The notes beneath the pieces were generated by a model. It saw only the letters and a list, made by a program, of their open reading frames with translations. It had not been told where the DNA came from and did no database searches. This document shows, piece after piece, positions 51,184 to 59,674 of a stretch of 64,000 nt of DNA; the first letter of the stretch is position 1; each line of letters begins with the position of its first letter. The translations under genes were made by a program, and so were the position numbers. This DNA comes from DATLFP01 sp035540955 (GTDB taxonomy: Bacteria; Actinomycetota; Acidimicrobiia; Acidimicrobiales; CADCSY01), in the NCBI GenBank assembly GCA_035540955.1, contig DATLFP010000252.1, positions 62,001 through 126,000 on the forward strand, given 5' to 3'.

Positions 51184-54083
51184 TGCACGCCGTCGTGCGA
51201 GTGCTTCGTGGGCTAGGCGCGGTTGTCGCCCTGCTCGTCCTGCTCGTCGGGGTGCCGGCCTTCCTGGCCGGCGCGGTCGGCTGGCCGCTCCCGCGCGTCC
51301 TTCCTGCCTGGGCGGACATCACCGCCACGTTTCGGGGCGACCTTCCGCTCGACGCGGACACCGTCTGGAAGGTTCTCGCCTGCGTCGTGTGGGTCGCGTG
51401 GGCGCAGATCCTCGTAGCCACCGTCGTCGAGACCGCGGCCCTGGTACGTGGTGGCATCGCCGCCCCGATCCGCGGGCTGGCGCACATGCAAGGCCTGACC
51501 GGCTCGCTGCTGGGCGCCGCCGTGCTCTTGCTGCCCGGCAGCCTCGCGCCGCCACCCCCGGCTCACGCGAGCCCATCGCTCGTGTCGGCCCGGACACTCG
51601 TCGCTCACACCGAGGTCGCCGTCGCCCAACCCGAGACGCCCGACGGTGACGCGGTGCCGTCACCATCCGAGCCGTCGACGATCGAGCACACCGTCGTCCG
51701 CCGCGACACCTTGTGGGACCTCGCCGAGCGCTACCTCGCACCAGGCGGCCGCGTCGAGGACGTGAGCGCGGCGGTCCGGACGCTGTTCGAGCTGAACCAG
51801 GGTCGGCCACAACCGGACGGCTCGGCGCTCACCGACGCCAGCCTGCTCCGGCCCGGTTGGATCCTGCGCATCCCGATGTCCACCGCGCCACCGACTGGGG
51901 CAGCGGACGTGACGGTCGTACCGGGCGACTCGCTCTGGGAGATCGCCGAGGAGCACCTCGGAGACGGCCACCGCTACCGCGAGGTGTTCGATGTCAACGT
52001 CGGGCGACCGCAGCTCGACGGCGACGCGCTTAGCGATCCGTCGCTCATCGAACCCGGGTGGACGTTGGATCTGCCGGACGCGGACGCGCCGGTCGCTGCG
52101 CCACCAGCACCGACCTCGGCGACGGCCACCCCGCTGCCGCCCGCCGAGGCTCCCGTGCCCACGACGATTCCGGCGCCTGCGACTACGGCTCCGGCCGCGT
52201 CCGGCCAAGAGTCGCCAGTCCTCGTGACGCCTTCGGCTGCGAACGGAGAGCGCGAGTCATCGGGCGGCAGCGAACCTGTCGATGACGACGAGCGTGCGCC
52301 CATCGGCACCTTCGGCATCGCGGGCGGTCTCCTCGCCACGGGTCTCGCGGCCGCCGTGTCAGTGCGTCGCCGCCGGCAGCGGATGCGTCGCGCCCCGGGG
52401 ACCGAGCTGCCGTCGTTCCCTGTCGAGACGGCGCCGGTGCTCGACGCGATCGCGGACGAGGACATCGACGTCGCGCTCGGCGTCGACCACGCGTTGCGCC
52501 GCCTCGGCCGGGCCTTGGCGACGCACGAACAGGTGCCGGTACCCGTCGTCGCCACCGTGAGCGCCAACCAGCTCGACCTGCTGCTCGATCGCGACTGCCA
52601 GACGGCTCCCGAAGGTTGGGGCGCCATGGCAGCCGGTCGCATCTGGCAGACGAAGCTCGACGCCAGCTTCGACGATCCGAGCGCCGGCCCGGCGTGGTTG
52701 CCCACCCTCGTCTCGTTCGGTGCACTGGACTCAGACGGCCTGCTTCTGAACCTCGAAGCGGTCGGCGCCATCGGGCTCGTCGGCGACCAGGCGGCGACGG
52801 CTGCGTTGGCGCGCAGCATCGCTGTCGAGCTCGCACTCACGCCACTCGCCGACGTTCCCGCCGTCCACGTCGTTGACGGTGTGGTCGGCGACGTGGGATC
52901 GCTCCCCAACGTGTCCGCGCATCCCGATGTCGCCGCAGCACACGAAGCGGCAACCGAGAGTGCAGCAGCCATCAGCGGCGCGCTCGCAGGCGCCGACTTC
53001 GACTCCGCCGGCGAGCTGCGCTGCCGCGCGTCGGAGGAAGCGTGGGCTCCGGCGGTGATCATCGCACCGGCCGCTGGCGGTGAGGACGAGAGCCAACGTC
53101 TCGCACTCAAGCGTTGCCACGAGCGAGGCGGCGTCGTCGCGGTGCTCGTCGGCGGCTGTCCGCCCGGCGCGCTCGAGGTTATCGTGACCCCGGAGACCGT
53201 GTCCATCCCCGCGCTCGACCTGCACTGCACCGCCCAGCAACTTGACGAACCGACCGTCGATGCAATCGCTGAGCTGCTCGACGGTGCCGACGACGTTGCT
53301 GTCGAGCCGGACCGCGGGGAGGAGCCACTCACGCTGTTCTCGGCCGCCGAGGTCGGCGTCACCGACAGCGGCACCGACCCGGCGGTGTACCTCCACCTGC
53401 TCGGTCCCGTGACCGTCGAGGGCGCCGCTCTCCAGCCCCAGCAGGTCGCGATCCTTGCTTACCTCGCGCTCCACGGCGAGGTCACCGCAGACGCGCTGCG
53501 CGACGCGGTCTGGGGCGGCAGGGCGCCGACGCGGGAGCGCTTCCTCAACACCATCCACGAGCTCCGTCGCACGATCGGTCCGGACGTACTACCGGCGTCG
53601 ACCGACGGCCGGTACCGCCTGTGCAAGGTCTGGTGCGACGCCGCGGAGGCCGACCGGCTCGTCGCGCTGGCGGCAGCAGAGCAGGAGAACGCGCCAGTAC
53701 ATCTGCGCGCAGCGCTCGAGCTCGTGACCGGTCCACCCATCAGCTACGAGAGCCGCCACCGTCGGCACTACCGCTGGGTCGACCTTGGCAACCACACCAG
53801 CCGATGGGAGCGCGTCGTCGGCGACGCCGCCCACGAGCTGTCCACGCTCGCGCTGGGCGAGGCCGACATGGACCTGGCCCGGTGGGCAGCCGAACGCGGC
53901 CTCCTCGCCTGTCCGGGGAGCGAGACACTCACCAGCGACCTCGTCCGTGCCTACCTCGCGGGTGGCGACCTGAAGACCGCCGAGCGGGTCGTCGACGAGT
54001 TCGCTCGCGCCCTCGAGGACGCCGGCGATACGGATCCTCCGGACGCGCTCTACGAGCTCCTCGAGTCGCGGCGCGCCTCGTGA
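51183..54083 (+). CDS. Membrane LysM-BTAD fusion regulator
   Basis: 966 residues. Two membrane helices (about 10-30 and 65-85), a signal-like helix near 105-125, two LysM modules (TVVRRDTLWDLAERYLAPG at about 165; TVVPGDSLWEIAEEHLGDG at about 240), a Pro/Thr/Ala-rich stalk, a further membrane helix near 370-390 followed by RRRRQRMRR, then a cytoplasmic part with a degenerate ATPase-like region and a C-terminal winged helix plus BTAD domain (VYLHLLGPVTVEGAALQPQQ at about 735; LRDAVWGGRAPTRERFLNTIHELRRTIG split near 775). It appears to join cell-wall binding to a SARP-type DNA-binding module. Encoded within the Tad operon. Confidence 0.83.
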   Translation: MHAVVRVLRGLGAVVALLVLLVGVPAFLAGAVGWPLPRVLPAWADITATFRGDLPLDADTVWKVLACVVWVAWAQILVATVVETAALVRGGIAAPIRGLAHMQGLTGSLLGAAVLLLPGSLAPPPPAHASPSLVSARTLVAHTEVAVAQPETPDGDAVPSPSEPSTIEHTVVRRDTLWDLAERYLAPGGRVEDVSAAVRTLFELNQGRPQPDGSALTDASLLRPGWILRIPMSTAPPTGAADVTVVPGDSLWEIAEEHLGDGHRYREVFDVNVGRPQLDGDALSDPSLIEPGWTLDLPDADAPVAAPPAPTSATATPLPPAEAPVPTTIPAPATTAPAASGQESPVLVTPSAANGERESSGGSEPVDDDERAPIGTFGIAGGLLATGLAAAVSVRRRRQRMRRAPGTELPSFPVETAPVLDAIADEDIDVALGVDHALRRLGRALATHEQVPVPVVATVSANQLDLLLDRDCQTAPEGWGAMAAGRIWQTKLDASFDDPSAGPAWLPTLVSFGALDSDGLLLNLEAVGAIGLVGDQAATAALARSIAVELALTPLADVPAVHVVDGVVGDVGSLPNVSAHPDVAAAHEAATESAAAISGALAGADFDSAGELRCRASEEAWAPAVIIAPAAGGEDESQRLALKRCHERGGVVAVLVGGCPPGALEVIVTPETVSIPALDLHCTAQQLDEPTVDAIAELLDGADDVAVEPDRGEEPLTLFSAAEVGVTDSGTDPAVYLHLLGPVTVEGAALQPQQVAILAYLALHGEVTADALRDAVWGGRAPTRERFLNTIHELRRTIGPDVLPASTDGRYRLCKVWCDAAEADRLVALAAAEQENAPVHLRAALELVTGPPISYESRHRRHYRWVDLGNHTSRWERVVGDAAHELSTLALGEADMDLARWAAERGLLACPGSETLTSDLVRAYLAGGDLKTAERVVDEFARALEDAGDTDPPDALYELLESRRAS

Positions 54084-54093
54084 GGCGGCTTCC

Positions 54094-54528
54094 GTGACCA
54101 CTGCGATGTGGGCAGCAGTGCCGTTCCTGGCGGTAGTCGCGGTCGACGACTTCCGGCACCGGCGCATCCGCAATCGCGACGTTGTCGTCTTCGCCGTCGT
54201 CACCGGATGCGTAGCCGTCACTCTCGCGATCGATCGAGGTGGGCACGTCCTACTTCAAGCCGCCCTCGGCGCCTGCCTCGCGGCCGCTCCGCTGGTCGTC
54301 GCTGCGCTCGCGCAGCCCGCTCGCATGGGTGGGGGCGACGTGAAGCTCGCCGTAGTTGTCGGTGGCCTGCTCGGCCCGATCAGCCCATGGCTCAGCCTCG
54401 CAGCGGTCGCCGGCGCGCTCGTCCTGACTCTCGCCCTCATGGCGTTCCGCGCCGTTCCGCACGCGCCTATCGCGCCCGCGCTTGCCGCGAGCGCGGTCAC
54501 GACGTTGCTCCTGTCAGCCGTTCTCTAG
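54094..54528 (+). CDS. Prepilin peptidase (A24, TadV-like)
   Basis: 144-residue aspartic peptidase of the short TadV/CpaA form without the N-methylating domain. The two catalytic aspartates are in VDDFRHRRIRN (about 17) and in the GxGD-type MGGGDVKLAVV (about 85); about six helices. It would cleave the Flp-like pilin and the TadE-type proteins. GTG start, 10 bp after the LysM-BTAD gene. It converges with the cargo genes. Confidence 0.87.
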   Translation: MTTAMWAAVPFLAVVAVDDFRHRRIRNRDVVVFAVVTGCVAVTLAIDRGGHVLLQAALGACLAAAPLVVAALAQPARMGGGDVKLAVVVGGLLGPISPWLSLAAVAGALVLTLALMAFRAVPHAPIAPALAASAVTTLLLSAVL

Positions 54529-54547
54529 CAGGTCATCGCAACGAAGG

Positions 54548-54919
54548 TCACCCAGGGGCCGGCGGCGGCTCGGTCCTGTCCCAGACCCTCTCGAACTCGT
54601 CGGCGACCTCATGCCAGATCCGCCGACGACCATCCTCAAGCGAGCTGATTCCATCGGCCCAGTGACCGAGGAGGACGAAGTCGTGTGGGATGACTCTGCC
54701 AGCAGCGTCCCGCCTTCCATCGGGATCCGGGAAGCGCAACGCCACCTTGTCGCCGACCCGACGGCAGGCTTCCGGCTGTTCCGCGACCTTCGAGAAGGTG
54801 TCTTCGTATACCCGCAGCGGATCCGGGAGCCCCCCGGTCCGAAGAAACCGGAAGCCCCAGGTTCGCCCCCGTGTGGCCCAAATGAACCTGGCGTTCTCGT
54901 CTCTCGGGGGCGAGGTCAT
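54548..54919 (-). CDS. Hypothetical partner of the GTPase
   Basis: 123 residues: FIWATRGRTWGFRFLRTGG, DPLRVYEDTFSKV and DFVLLGHWADGISSLEDGRRRIWHEVADEFERVWD (split). Compact alpha/beta protein of unknown family, encoded after the GTPase with an ATGA overlap, so the two form a coupled pair. Its local G+C looks lower than that of the Tad genes, suggesting separate acquisition. Confidence 0.7.
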   Translation of the reverse strand: MTSPPRDENARFIWATRGRTWGFRFLRTGGLPDPLRVYEDTFSKVAEQPEACRRVGDKVALRFPDPDGRRDAAGRVIPHDFVLLGHWADGISSLEDGRRRIWHEVADEFERVWDRTEPPPAPG

Positions 54920-56112
54920 CTCTTGCTCGTGAGAAGGATTCCCTTTTCTTCCCCGTCATCCAGGTCCAGCCGGAAGCGGGTCAGCACGGCCGCCATGTAG
55001 TCCCTCTTGGCCAGAGCTTCGGCGTTCATCTTGGTGAGTTGGTCGTGGCCGAGCTTGGATACAGCGCTGATCGCAGCGGCTCCGCGGCCGAGCAACGCCA
55101 GAAGGCGGCCTTTGGTGCCGTCGTGTTTGAGCTTGCCGATCGCGTTCGCCAAGGCGCCGGCGCCGCTCATCAGCTCCTCGAGAACCTTCGTGGCGACTTG
55201 CTTCTGCTCAGCCCACCTGATGTGTCGTTCGAACGGAAGCATGGCGGCCAGCGGCAGGATCAGGTCGAGGCCAATGCGCTCGGTCACCTCAATCCTGTTC
55301 GGTTCGAACTTGGCCGACGAAAGCCGGACGAAGTCCTCACCCACGGCGAGGGCGTCGGGGGACTCGACGAACCCCTTCAGAACGTTGCGTAACTCGCCGA
55401 GGTCAGCAGAAGCCTTGCTGATGACAAGGTCTCTGAATCCGAAGACGTCGAGCTCTGGCAGCAGGTCGGCCTTCGACAAGGCCAGGATCCAGATCCTCGG
55501 AAACCTGACGAGCGGTTTGCCGTCCTCCAACAGCTGATCCTCAAGCCTCAGCAGTCCGGTGCGGAAACTGCCCAGCAACGACTTCAGATAGCGCTCTTCT
55601 TCCCCTGCGTTCTCCAGCAACCGCTGACCATCGACGAGCAAGAACGCGACGTCAGAACCAAGCAGAGACCTGAACGTGGCAACCCTGCGCTCGGCTACCT
55701 CGAGGTCGCCCACCTCCTCCTCGAACCACTCGCCCGGATAGTCGTGCCACACGAGGCGCAGGGCGTCGAATGGCTTGGCGCTGTTCGCTTTGGCACCCTT
55801 GTCCCTCAGCTTCACCGAGAACGCGTAGGGCGTTGACGAGAAGCGGGTCGGCTCCGGGCGGCGCGAGTCCTTCATACCCAGGTAGTTCGCGTGCAGTTGG
55901 TGGCCCTGACCGGTGTCGTCCGCGGTGACATGAAACAGGCTCGACTTCAGGAACTGCGGTTCCTGCGTCGCTCCGTAGAACGACGAGACCAGGACGGTCT
56001 TGCCGCTGCCGCTCCCACCGAAGACTGCGATCTGCTGCTCAAGCACTCTGGGTTTGAGTTGCACGAAAGGAACGTACTGCGCGGTAGGCCGATGCCGACC
56101 GTGCCGAGCCAA
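54916..56112 (-). CDS. P-loop GTPase-like protein (cargo)
   Basis: 398 residues. Walker A FGGSGSGKTVLVSSFYG near 31-47; a switch-II-like WHDYPGEWFEEEVGD near 122-136 that recalls YcjX-like and TRAFAC-class GTPases; a G4-like LSKADLLPE near 215; C-terminal helical half with MLPFERHIRWAEQK. Function unknown; YcjX-like and multi-GTPase genes occur in stress and phage-conflict loci. Start given as TTG 56112; GTG 56064 is possible. Lies on the opposite strand to the Tad/T4SS genes and splits them, with visibly lower G+C. Confidence 0.7.
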   Translation of the reverse strand: MARHGRHRPTAQYVPFVQLKPRVLEQQIAVFGGSGSGKTVLVSSFYGATQEPQFLKSSLFHVTADDTGQGHQLHANYLGMKDSRRPEPTRFSSTPYAFSVKLRDKGAKANSAKPFDALRLVWHDYPGEWFEEEVGDLEVAERRVATFRSLLGSDVAFLLVDGQRLLENAGEEERYLKSLLGSFRTGLLRLEDQLLEDGKPLVRFPRIWILALSKADLLPELDVFGFRDLVISKASADLGELRNVLKGFVESPDALAVGEDFVRLSSAKFEPNRIEVTERIGLDLILPLAAMLPFERHIRWAEQKQVATKVLEELMSGAGALANAIGKLKHDGTKGRLLALLGRGAAAISAVSKLGHDQLTKMNAEALAKRDYMAAVLTRFRLDLDDGEEKGILLTSKR

Positions 56113-56128
56113 ACGCTGGCGTCAACGG

Positions 56129-57226
56129 CTACGAGGCCCAGCCTATGTGGATGTGGTCGGCGTGGAAGGTGTTCGTGAACACACCGGGCTGACCGGTGTC
56201 GATCGGACCGCCGATCTCGTCGGGTCGGAACGGCGCTGCGAGTGTTGCGAGCTGATCCATGACACCGGCGACCGACGGGTGCCGCGCCGAGACGGAAACA
56301 CCGTCGAGCACCGCGATGTCGGCGCCTCGGCCGAGGTAGTGGTTCGACACTGCACAGCCCGGGCCGTGCGCCTGGCCGGTGACCGCGCATCGCGAGTGGC
56401 CCGTGACGAGCGACGTGACGGTGATGGTGTGGTCGCGCGCAAGCGCGAGGAGCACGCTGACGACTCGGCCGTCGACGCGCCCCGACGCGAGGTCGGCTCG
56501 CCCGTCGGCGTAGATGGTGACGTTCGGGTGGTCGAGCAGCGCGGCGGCATCGGCAGCGTCGACCACGAGCGGCGGGGCCGCCTCGTACCGCGCCGCCCAC
56601 GACAGCACCTCCTCCACGTAGACGTCTGACGCGTTGTAGCGGCGCAGCGCGGCGCGCTCGTCGGCAAGGTCGCTGGCACCACCACAGAGGTAGGCAGCAG
56701 CGGTCGCCGCTGCGTCGTCGAAGTCGTGCGGGTTCGTGCTGCCGTCACCGTCGCCGTCCACTGCCCAGGTGTCGAACGTCGGCGGCAGGAACTGCATCGG
56801 CCCGACCGCCTGAAGCCACGGCCCGGTGACGCCCCACCGACCGGCCCACGCGCCGGCCGGCATCGGTGTGGTGTTGCCTCCGGCGCCGGACCCGTCCAGG
56901 GGCGGGCCGAGGATCGAGGGAGCCACGACGCCGTCGGGCCCGATCGCCGCGCCGCCAGTGGTTCCGTGTCCGGACTCGACCTGCCCGATCCCGGCAAGAA
57001 GCTCCCAGCGCAGCCCGGCACACGTCGATGCAGCCCGCTGGTAGGCGGCCAGCGCCCCCGCCGGCATTCCCGCCGATCCCGCTGCGGCGGCGGGCGGGAG
57101 ATCCCCGGGCGCGAACACCAGCGGGATGCCCAGGAAAGCGGTGACGAGCAGACAGGTGGCGGCGGCGACGACGGCACGGAGCACACCGTCAGCAAGCCCG
57201 CGCGAGCGGGTTTCGGCGACATCCAT
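56129..57226 (-). CDS. Lytic transglycosylase with M15-like peptidase domain (VirB1-like)
   Basis: 365-residue exported cell-wall hydrolase. N-terminal membrane/signal helix (LRAVVAAATCLLVTAFLGIPLVF, split), a transglycosylase domain with catalytic Glu in AGIGQVESGHGTTGG and VGPMQFLPPTFDTW, then a C-terminal domain with SNHYLGRGADIAVLDG and HADHIHIGW, the SxHxxGxxxD and HxH zinc pattern of M15 carboxypeptidases. It would open peptidoglycan for the transfer channel. ATG at 57226 lies inside the palindromic double repeat; no Shine-Dalgarno is visible. Confidence 0.85.
   Translation of the reverse strand: MDVAETRSRGLADGVLRAVVAAATCLLVTAFLGIPLVFAPGDLPPAAAAGSAGMPAGALAAYQRAASTCAGLRWELLAGIGQVESGHGTTGGAAIGPDGVVAPSILGPPLDGSGAGGNTTPMPAGAWAGRWGVTGPWLQAVGPMQFLPPTFDTWAVDGDGDGSTNPHDFDDAAATAAAYLCGGASDLADERAALRRYNASDVYVEEVLSWAARYEAAPPLVVDAADAAALLDHPNVTIYADGRADLASGRVDGRVVSVLLALARDHTITVTSLVTGHSRCAVTGQAHGPGCAVSNHYLGRGADIAVLDGVSVSARHPSVAGVMDQLATLAAPFRPDEIGGPIDTGQPGVFTNTFHADHIHIGWAS
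57191..57222 (+). repeat. Bipartite repeat, copy D1
   Basis: AGCAAGCC (57191-57198), 15 bases containing a CCCGC/GCGGG hairpin, CGGCGACAT (57214-57222). Lies in the first codons of the hydrolase gene. Confidence 0.85.
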
Positions 57227-57236
57227 GTCGCCGAAA
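57211..57236. promoter_or_regulatory. 26-bp palindrome between the hydrolase gene and the VirB2-like gene
   Basis: TTTCGGCGACAT-CC-ATGTCGCCGAAA, perfect 12-bp arms, formed where repeats D1 and D2 meet, at the start of the minus-strand hydrolase gene and 86 bp before the plus-strand VirB2-like gene. A natural operator site for a dimeric regulator. Confidence 0.65.
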
Positions 57237-57257
57237 CGACCCGCGCGGGGCTTGCAG
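57223..57257 (-). repeat. Bipartite repeat, copy D2
   Basis: Head-to-head with D1: CCATGTCGCCG (57223-57233), 15 bases, GGCTTGCAG (57249-57257). Read on the minus strand it ends with the ATG of the hydrolase gene. Confidence 0.85.
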
Positions 57258-57322
57258 GAAGCGGATCGTCGCCCCGGCCACTCGGGCGACCACTCGTCGC
57301 TCAGCTCACAAGGAGCATTCCC

Positions 57323-57622
57323 ATGTTCGTACGGATGGCCGGGGTGCTGGCCCAGACCGTCGACGTCACCCCGGACGCGTCCGGGATGCCGGGCGGCGCG
57401 CTGATCCAACAGCTCCTGAACTGGTCGCAGATGCTGGCCCTGTGGGGATCGCTTGGGGCGATCCTCATCGGCGCCGCCATGTACGGCCTCGCCCAGCAGG
57501 GCAACTCCTACTCCGGGGCGTCCCGAGGCAAGACGCTGGCGATGGGCGGCGTCGTCGGCGCCATCCTCGCCGGGCTGGCGCCGGCTGCGGTCAACCTCCT
57601 CTTCACGGCAGCGAGCGGGTGA
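57323..57622 (+). CDS. VirB2/TrbC-like small membrane protein (DUF6112-like)
   Basis: 99 residues with a short periplasmic N-terminus and two hydrophobic helices (LALWGSLGAILIGAAMYGLA, and MGGVVGAILAGLAPAAVNLLF, split) around a basic loop: the VirB2/TrbC pilin-like layout usual upstream of VirB6 and VirB4 in actinobacterial secretion loci. ATG at 57323 with AAGGAG 7 nt upstream; the long frame upstream is a shadow. Confidence 0.75.
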   Translation: MFVRMAGVLAQTVDVTPDASGMPGGALIQQLLNWSQMLALWGSLGAILIGAAMYGLAQQGNSYSGASRGKTLAMGGVVGAILAGLAPAAVNLLFTAASG

Positions 57623-57623
57623 C

Positions 57624-58337
57624 GTGGCGACCCGCCCCGCACCCGAGCGTCCTTCGTTCCGCCGCCTCGCGGTTGCCGGCGCCGCTGCGCTCGTCTTCCT
57701 CGGTGGCATGGCGGCCCGTGGCGCGCTCGGCGATCGTGAGACGCGCGGGGCGCAAGCCGAAGCGGCGCCAGCCGAGCACCCGCCGGCGGCGACGGGCCCG
57801 ACCCGCGAGGTCGACGGCGCGCCGGCAGGTTTCGCCCGCAGCCGCGACGGCGCGCAAGCCGCCGCGATCGCCTACACAGCGACGCTCTCGCAACGCCTGC
57901 TGTACCTCGAGCCCGCGGCGGCGGAAGCGGCGGTCCGCGCCATCGCCGCAAGCGCGTCTGTCGACACGATCACGCGCGACGTCCTCGCCGGACTGCAAGC
58001 AGTCCGCGAGCCGCTCGCCTTGGGAACGGGCGCGACGTGGTGGGTTGTCGAGCCCCTCGCCGCCAAGGTCGAAGCCCACACCACCGACCGCGCCCGCGTC
58101 TCGGTGTGGATGGTGCGAGTCCTGTCCCGACCCGGCGTCGTCGTCCCACAGTCCTCCTGGGTCACCGAGACCGTCGAGCTCGTCTGGGAAGACGGTGACT
58201 GGCGGCTGTGGTCCGACGAGTCCACACCGGGACCGACCCCGGTGCTCGACGGCTCCGACCTCCCGGCGAGCGCGGCCGAGCTCGACGTCGACCTCACCGG
58301 GTTCGAGTTGCTCGATCCCGCGGTGGCGGCGTCATGA
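57624..58337 (+). CDS. VirB8/TcpC-like membrane protein
   Basis: 237 residues: a short cytoplasmic head, one helix (LAVAGAAALVFLGGMAARGAL, split), an Ala/Pro linker, then an extracytoplasmic domain with GAQAAAIAYTATLSQRLLYL and WMVRVLSRPGVVVPQSSWVTETVELVWEDGDWRLW (split), a pattern of one helix plus curved sheet that fits NTF2-like VirB8/TcpC domains. Assignment rests on layout and position. GTG start one base after the previous stop. Confidence 0.6.
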   Translation: MATRPAPERPSFRRLAVAGAAALVFLGGMAARGALGDRETRGAQAEAAPAEHPPAATGPTREVDGAPAGFARSRDGAQAAAIAYTATLSQRLLYLEPAAAEAAVRAIAASASVDTITRDVLAGLQAVREPLALGTGATWWVVEPLAAKVEAHTTDRARVSVWMVRVLSRPGVVVPQSSWVTETVELVWEDGDWRLWSDESTPGPTPVLDGSDLPASAAELDVDLTGFELLDPAVAAS

Positions 58338-59674
58338 GTGTCCTCGCCATCGGCTTCCCCAACCCGATCAGCTGGGTGTGGGACAAGGCCACCGGCCTAC
58401 TCGGCGACGCTGCCGGCGCCGCGCTGGGTTGGTCGTTCGAGAAGGTCATCGGCGGGCTCGTCGCGTGGGTCCTCGACGGCGTCGCCTGGGTCGTCGGCGC
58501 GGTGTTCGGCTTCATCGACACCTCGACGTCCCCCACACTGACCGCAGCGTGGTTCGTCGGTGACGGCTCCCGCGACGGCCCCTACCGGGTGATGCTGTCG
58601 GTCGCCGCCGCCCTGCTGTTGCTGTTCGTGTTCGCCGGGCTCATCCAGGGCGTGCTCGCCGGTGACGTCGCCGGCATGGGCCGGCGGATCGTGCTCGACC
58701 TTCCGCTGGCCATCGGCGGGATGGTGTCGACCGTTGCGATCACGCAGCTGCTGATCGACCTCACCGACGCGCTCAGCGACGGGATCCTCTCGGGGTTCGG
58801 CACCGACATCCGAGCGTTCATGGACGGTGTCGCCACGGTGGGCAGCCTCACCGGTGGGGTCGCCACCGCGCTGGTGGTGTTCCTGCTCGGCCTGTTCACG
58901 CTGCTCGCCGGGCTCGTCATCTTCATCGAGCTCGTCATCCGCTCGGCGCTCATCTACCTCGTCGTCGGGCTCAGCCCGCTGGCGTTCGCTGCGTTCCTGT
59001 GGCCGGCGACCCGCGGCGTTCTCAAGAAGACGCTCGAGCTGCTGTGCGCGCTGATCGTCTCCAAGGTGGTCATCAGTCTCGCCCTCGCCATCGGGGCCGC
59101 CGCGCTCGGCGGCGCGGGAAGCGCGCCGTCGCCGGCACCGGGGATCGCGCCACCGGCAGCGGCGGCGAGCGCAGCACCTGCCTCCGAGTCCGACGCGGCG
59201 ACGGTCACGGCGGCTGCCGGCGTGCTCCTCGCCGGCCTCGCCACCTTTGCGGTCGCGTGCTTCAGCCCGTTCGTGATCATGCGCCTGTTTCCGGTCGTCG
59301 AGGGCGCGGTCGTGGCCCAAGGGCTTCGCGGCGGCCCGCTGCGCACCGCGCAGAGCGCGTGGTCGATGAAGTACCAGATGGACGTCTCCCGGCGCTTCGG
59401 ATCGGGCGGCTCCGGGAGCACGGGAGGCGAGGCCGGCGCGGCCTCGGCAGGCGACGCCGCGGCGAGCGGAGCCGCCTCGGGCTCAGCGCCATCGGGCGCG
59501 GCGGGCGCGGCCGCGGCCGGACCGGCAGTCGTGGCGGTGGCCGCCACCGGCGCCGCGGCCGGCGCGACCCGGGCTGCGAGATCGGCCGCCGAGCGTCAGA
59601 CAGACGCAGCGACCGGACCACCGCCGGGACGGACGAACCGACCGCAGCAGGGAGGCAGCGATGGCCAACCGTGA
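58334..59674 (+). CDS. VirB6/TrbL-like channel protein
   Basis: 446-residue polytopic membrane protein with about seven helices between 95 and 345, after a soluble N-terminus (IGFPNPISWVWDKATGLLGDAAG, split), and a long Ala/Gly/Ser-rich low-complexity C-tail (from about 370). Central motif VVGLSPLAFAAFLWPATRGVLKK is typical of actinobacterial TrbL/VirB6-like proteins. Likely forms the inner-membrane pore of the transfer channel. Overlaps the SCO6880-like gene by 14 bp. Confidence 0.78.
   Translation: MSVLAIGFPNPISWVWDKATGLLGDAAGAALGWSFEKVIGGLVAWVLDGVAWVVGAVFGFIDTSTSPTLTAAWFVGDGSRDGPYRVMLSVAAALLLLFVFAGLIQGVLAGDVAGMGRRIVLDLPLAIGGMVSTVAITQLLIDLTDALSDGILSGFGTDIRAFMDGVATVGSLTGGVATALVVFLLGLFTLLAGLVIFIELVIRSALIYLVVGLSPLAFAAFLWPATRGVLKKTLELLCALIVSKVVISLALAIGAAALGGAGSAPSPAPGIAPPAAAASAAPASESDAATVTAAAGVLLAGLATFAVACFSPFVIMRLFPVVEGAVVAQGLRGGPLRTAQSAWSMKYQMDVSRRFGSGGSGSTGGEAGAASAGDAAASGAASGSAPSGAAGAAAAGPAVVAVAATGAAAGATRAARSAAERQTDAATGPPPGRTNRPQQGGSDGQP

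Noticed and set aside
42129..57257. The repeated bipartite motif as a CRISPR array
   Set aside because: Copies are kilobases apart, occur in both orientations, have 15-base middles and no adjacent cas genes.
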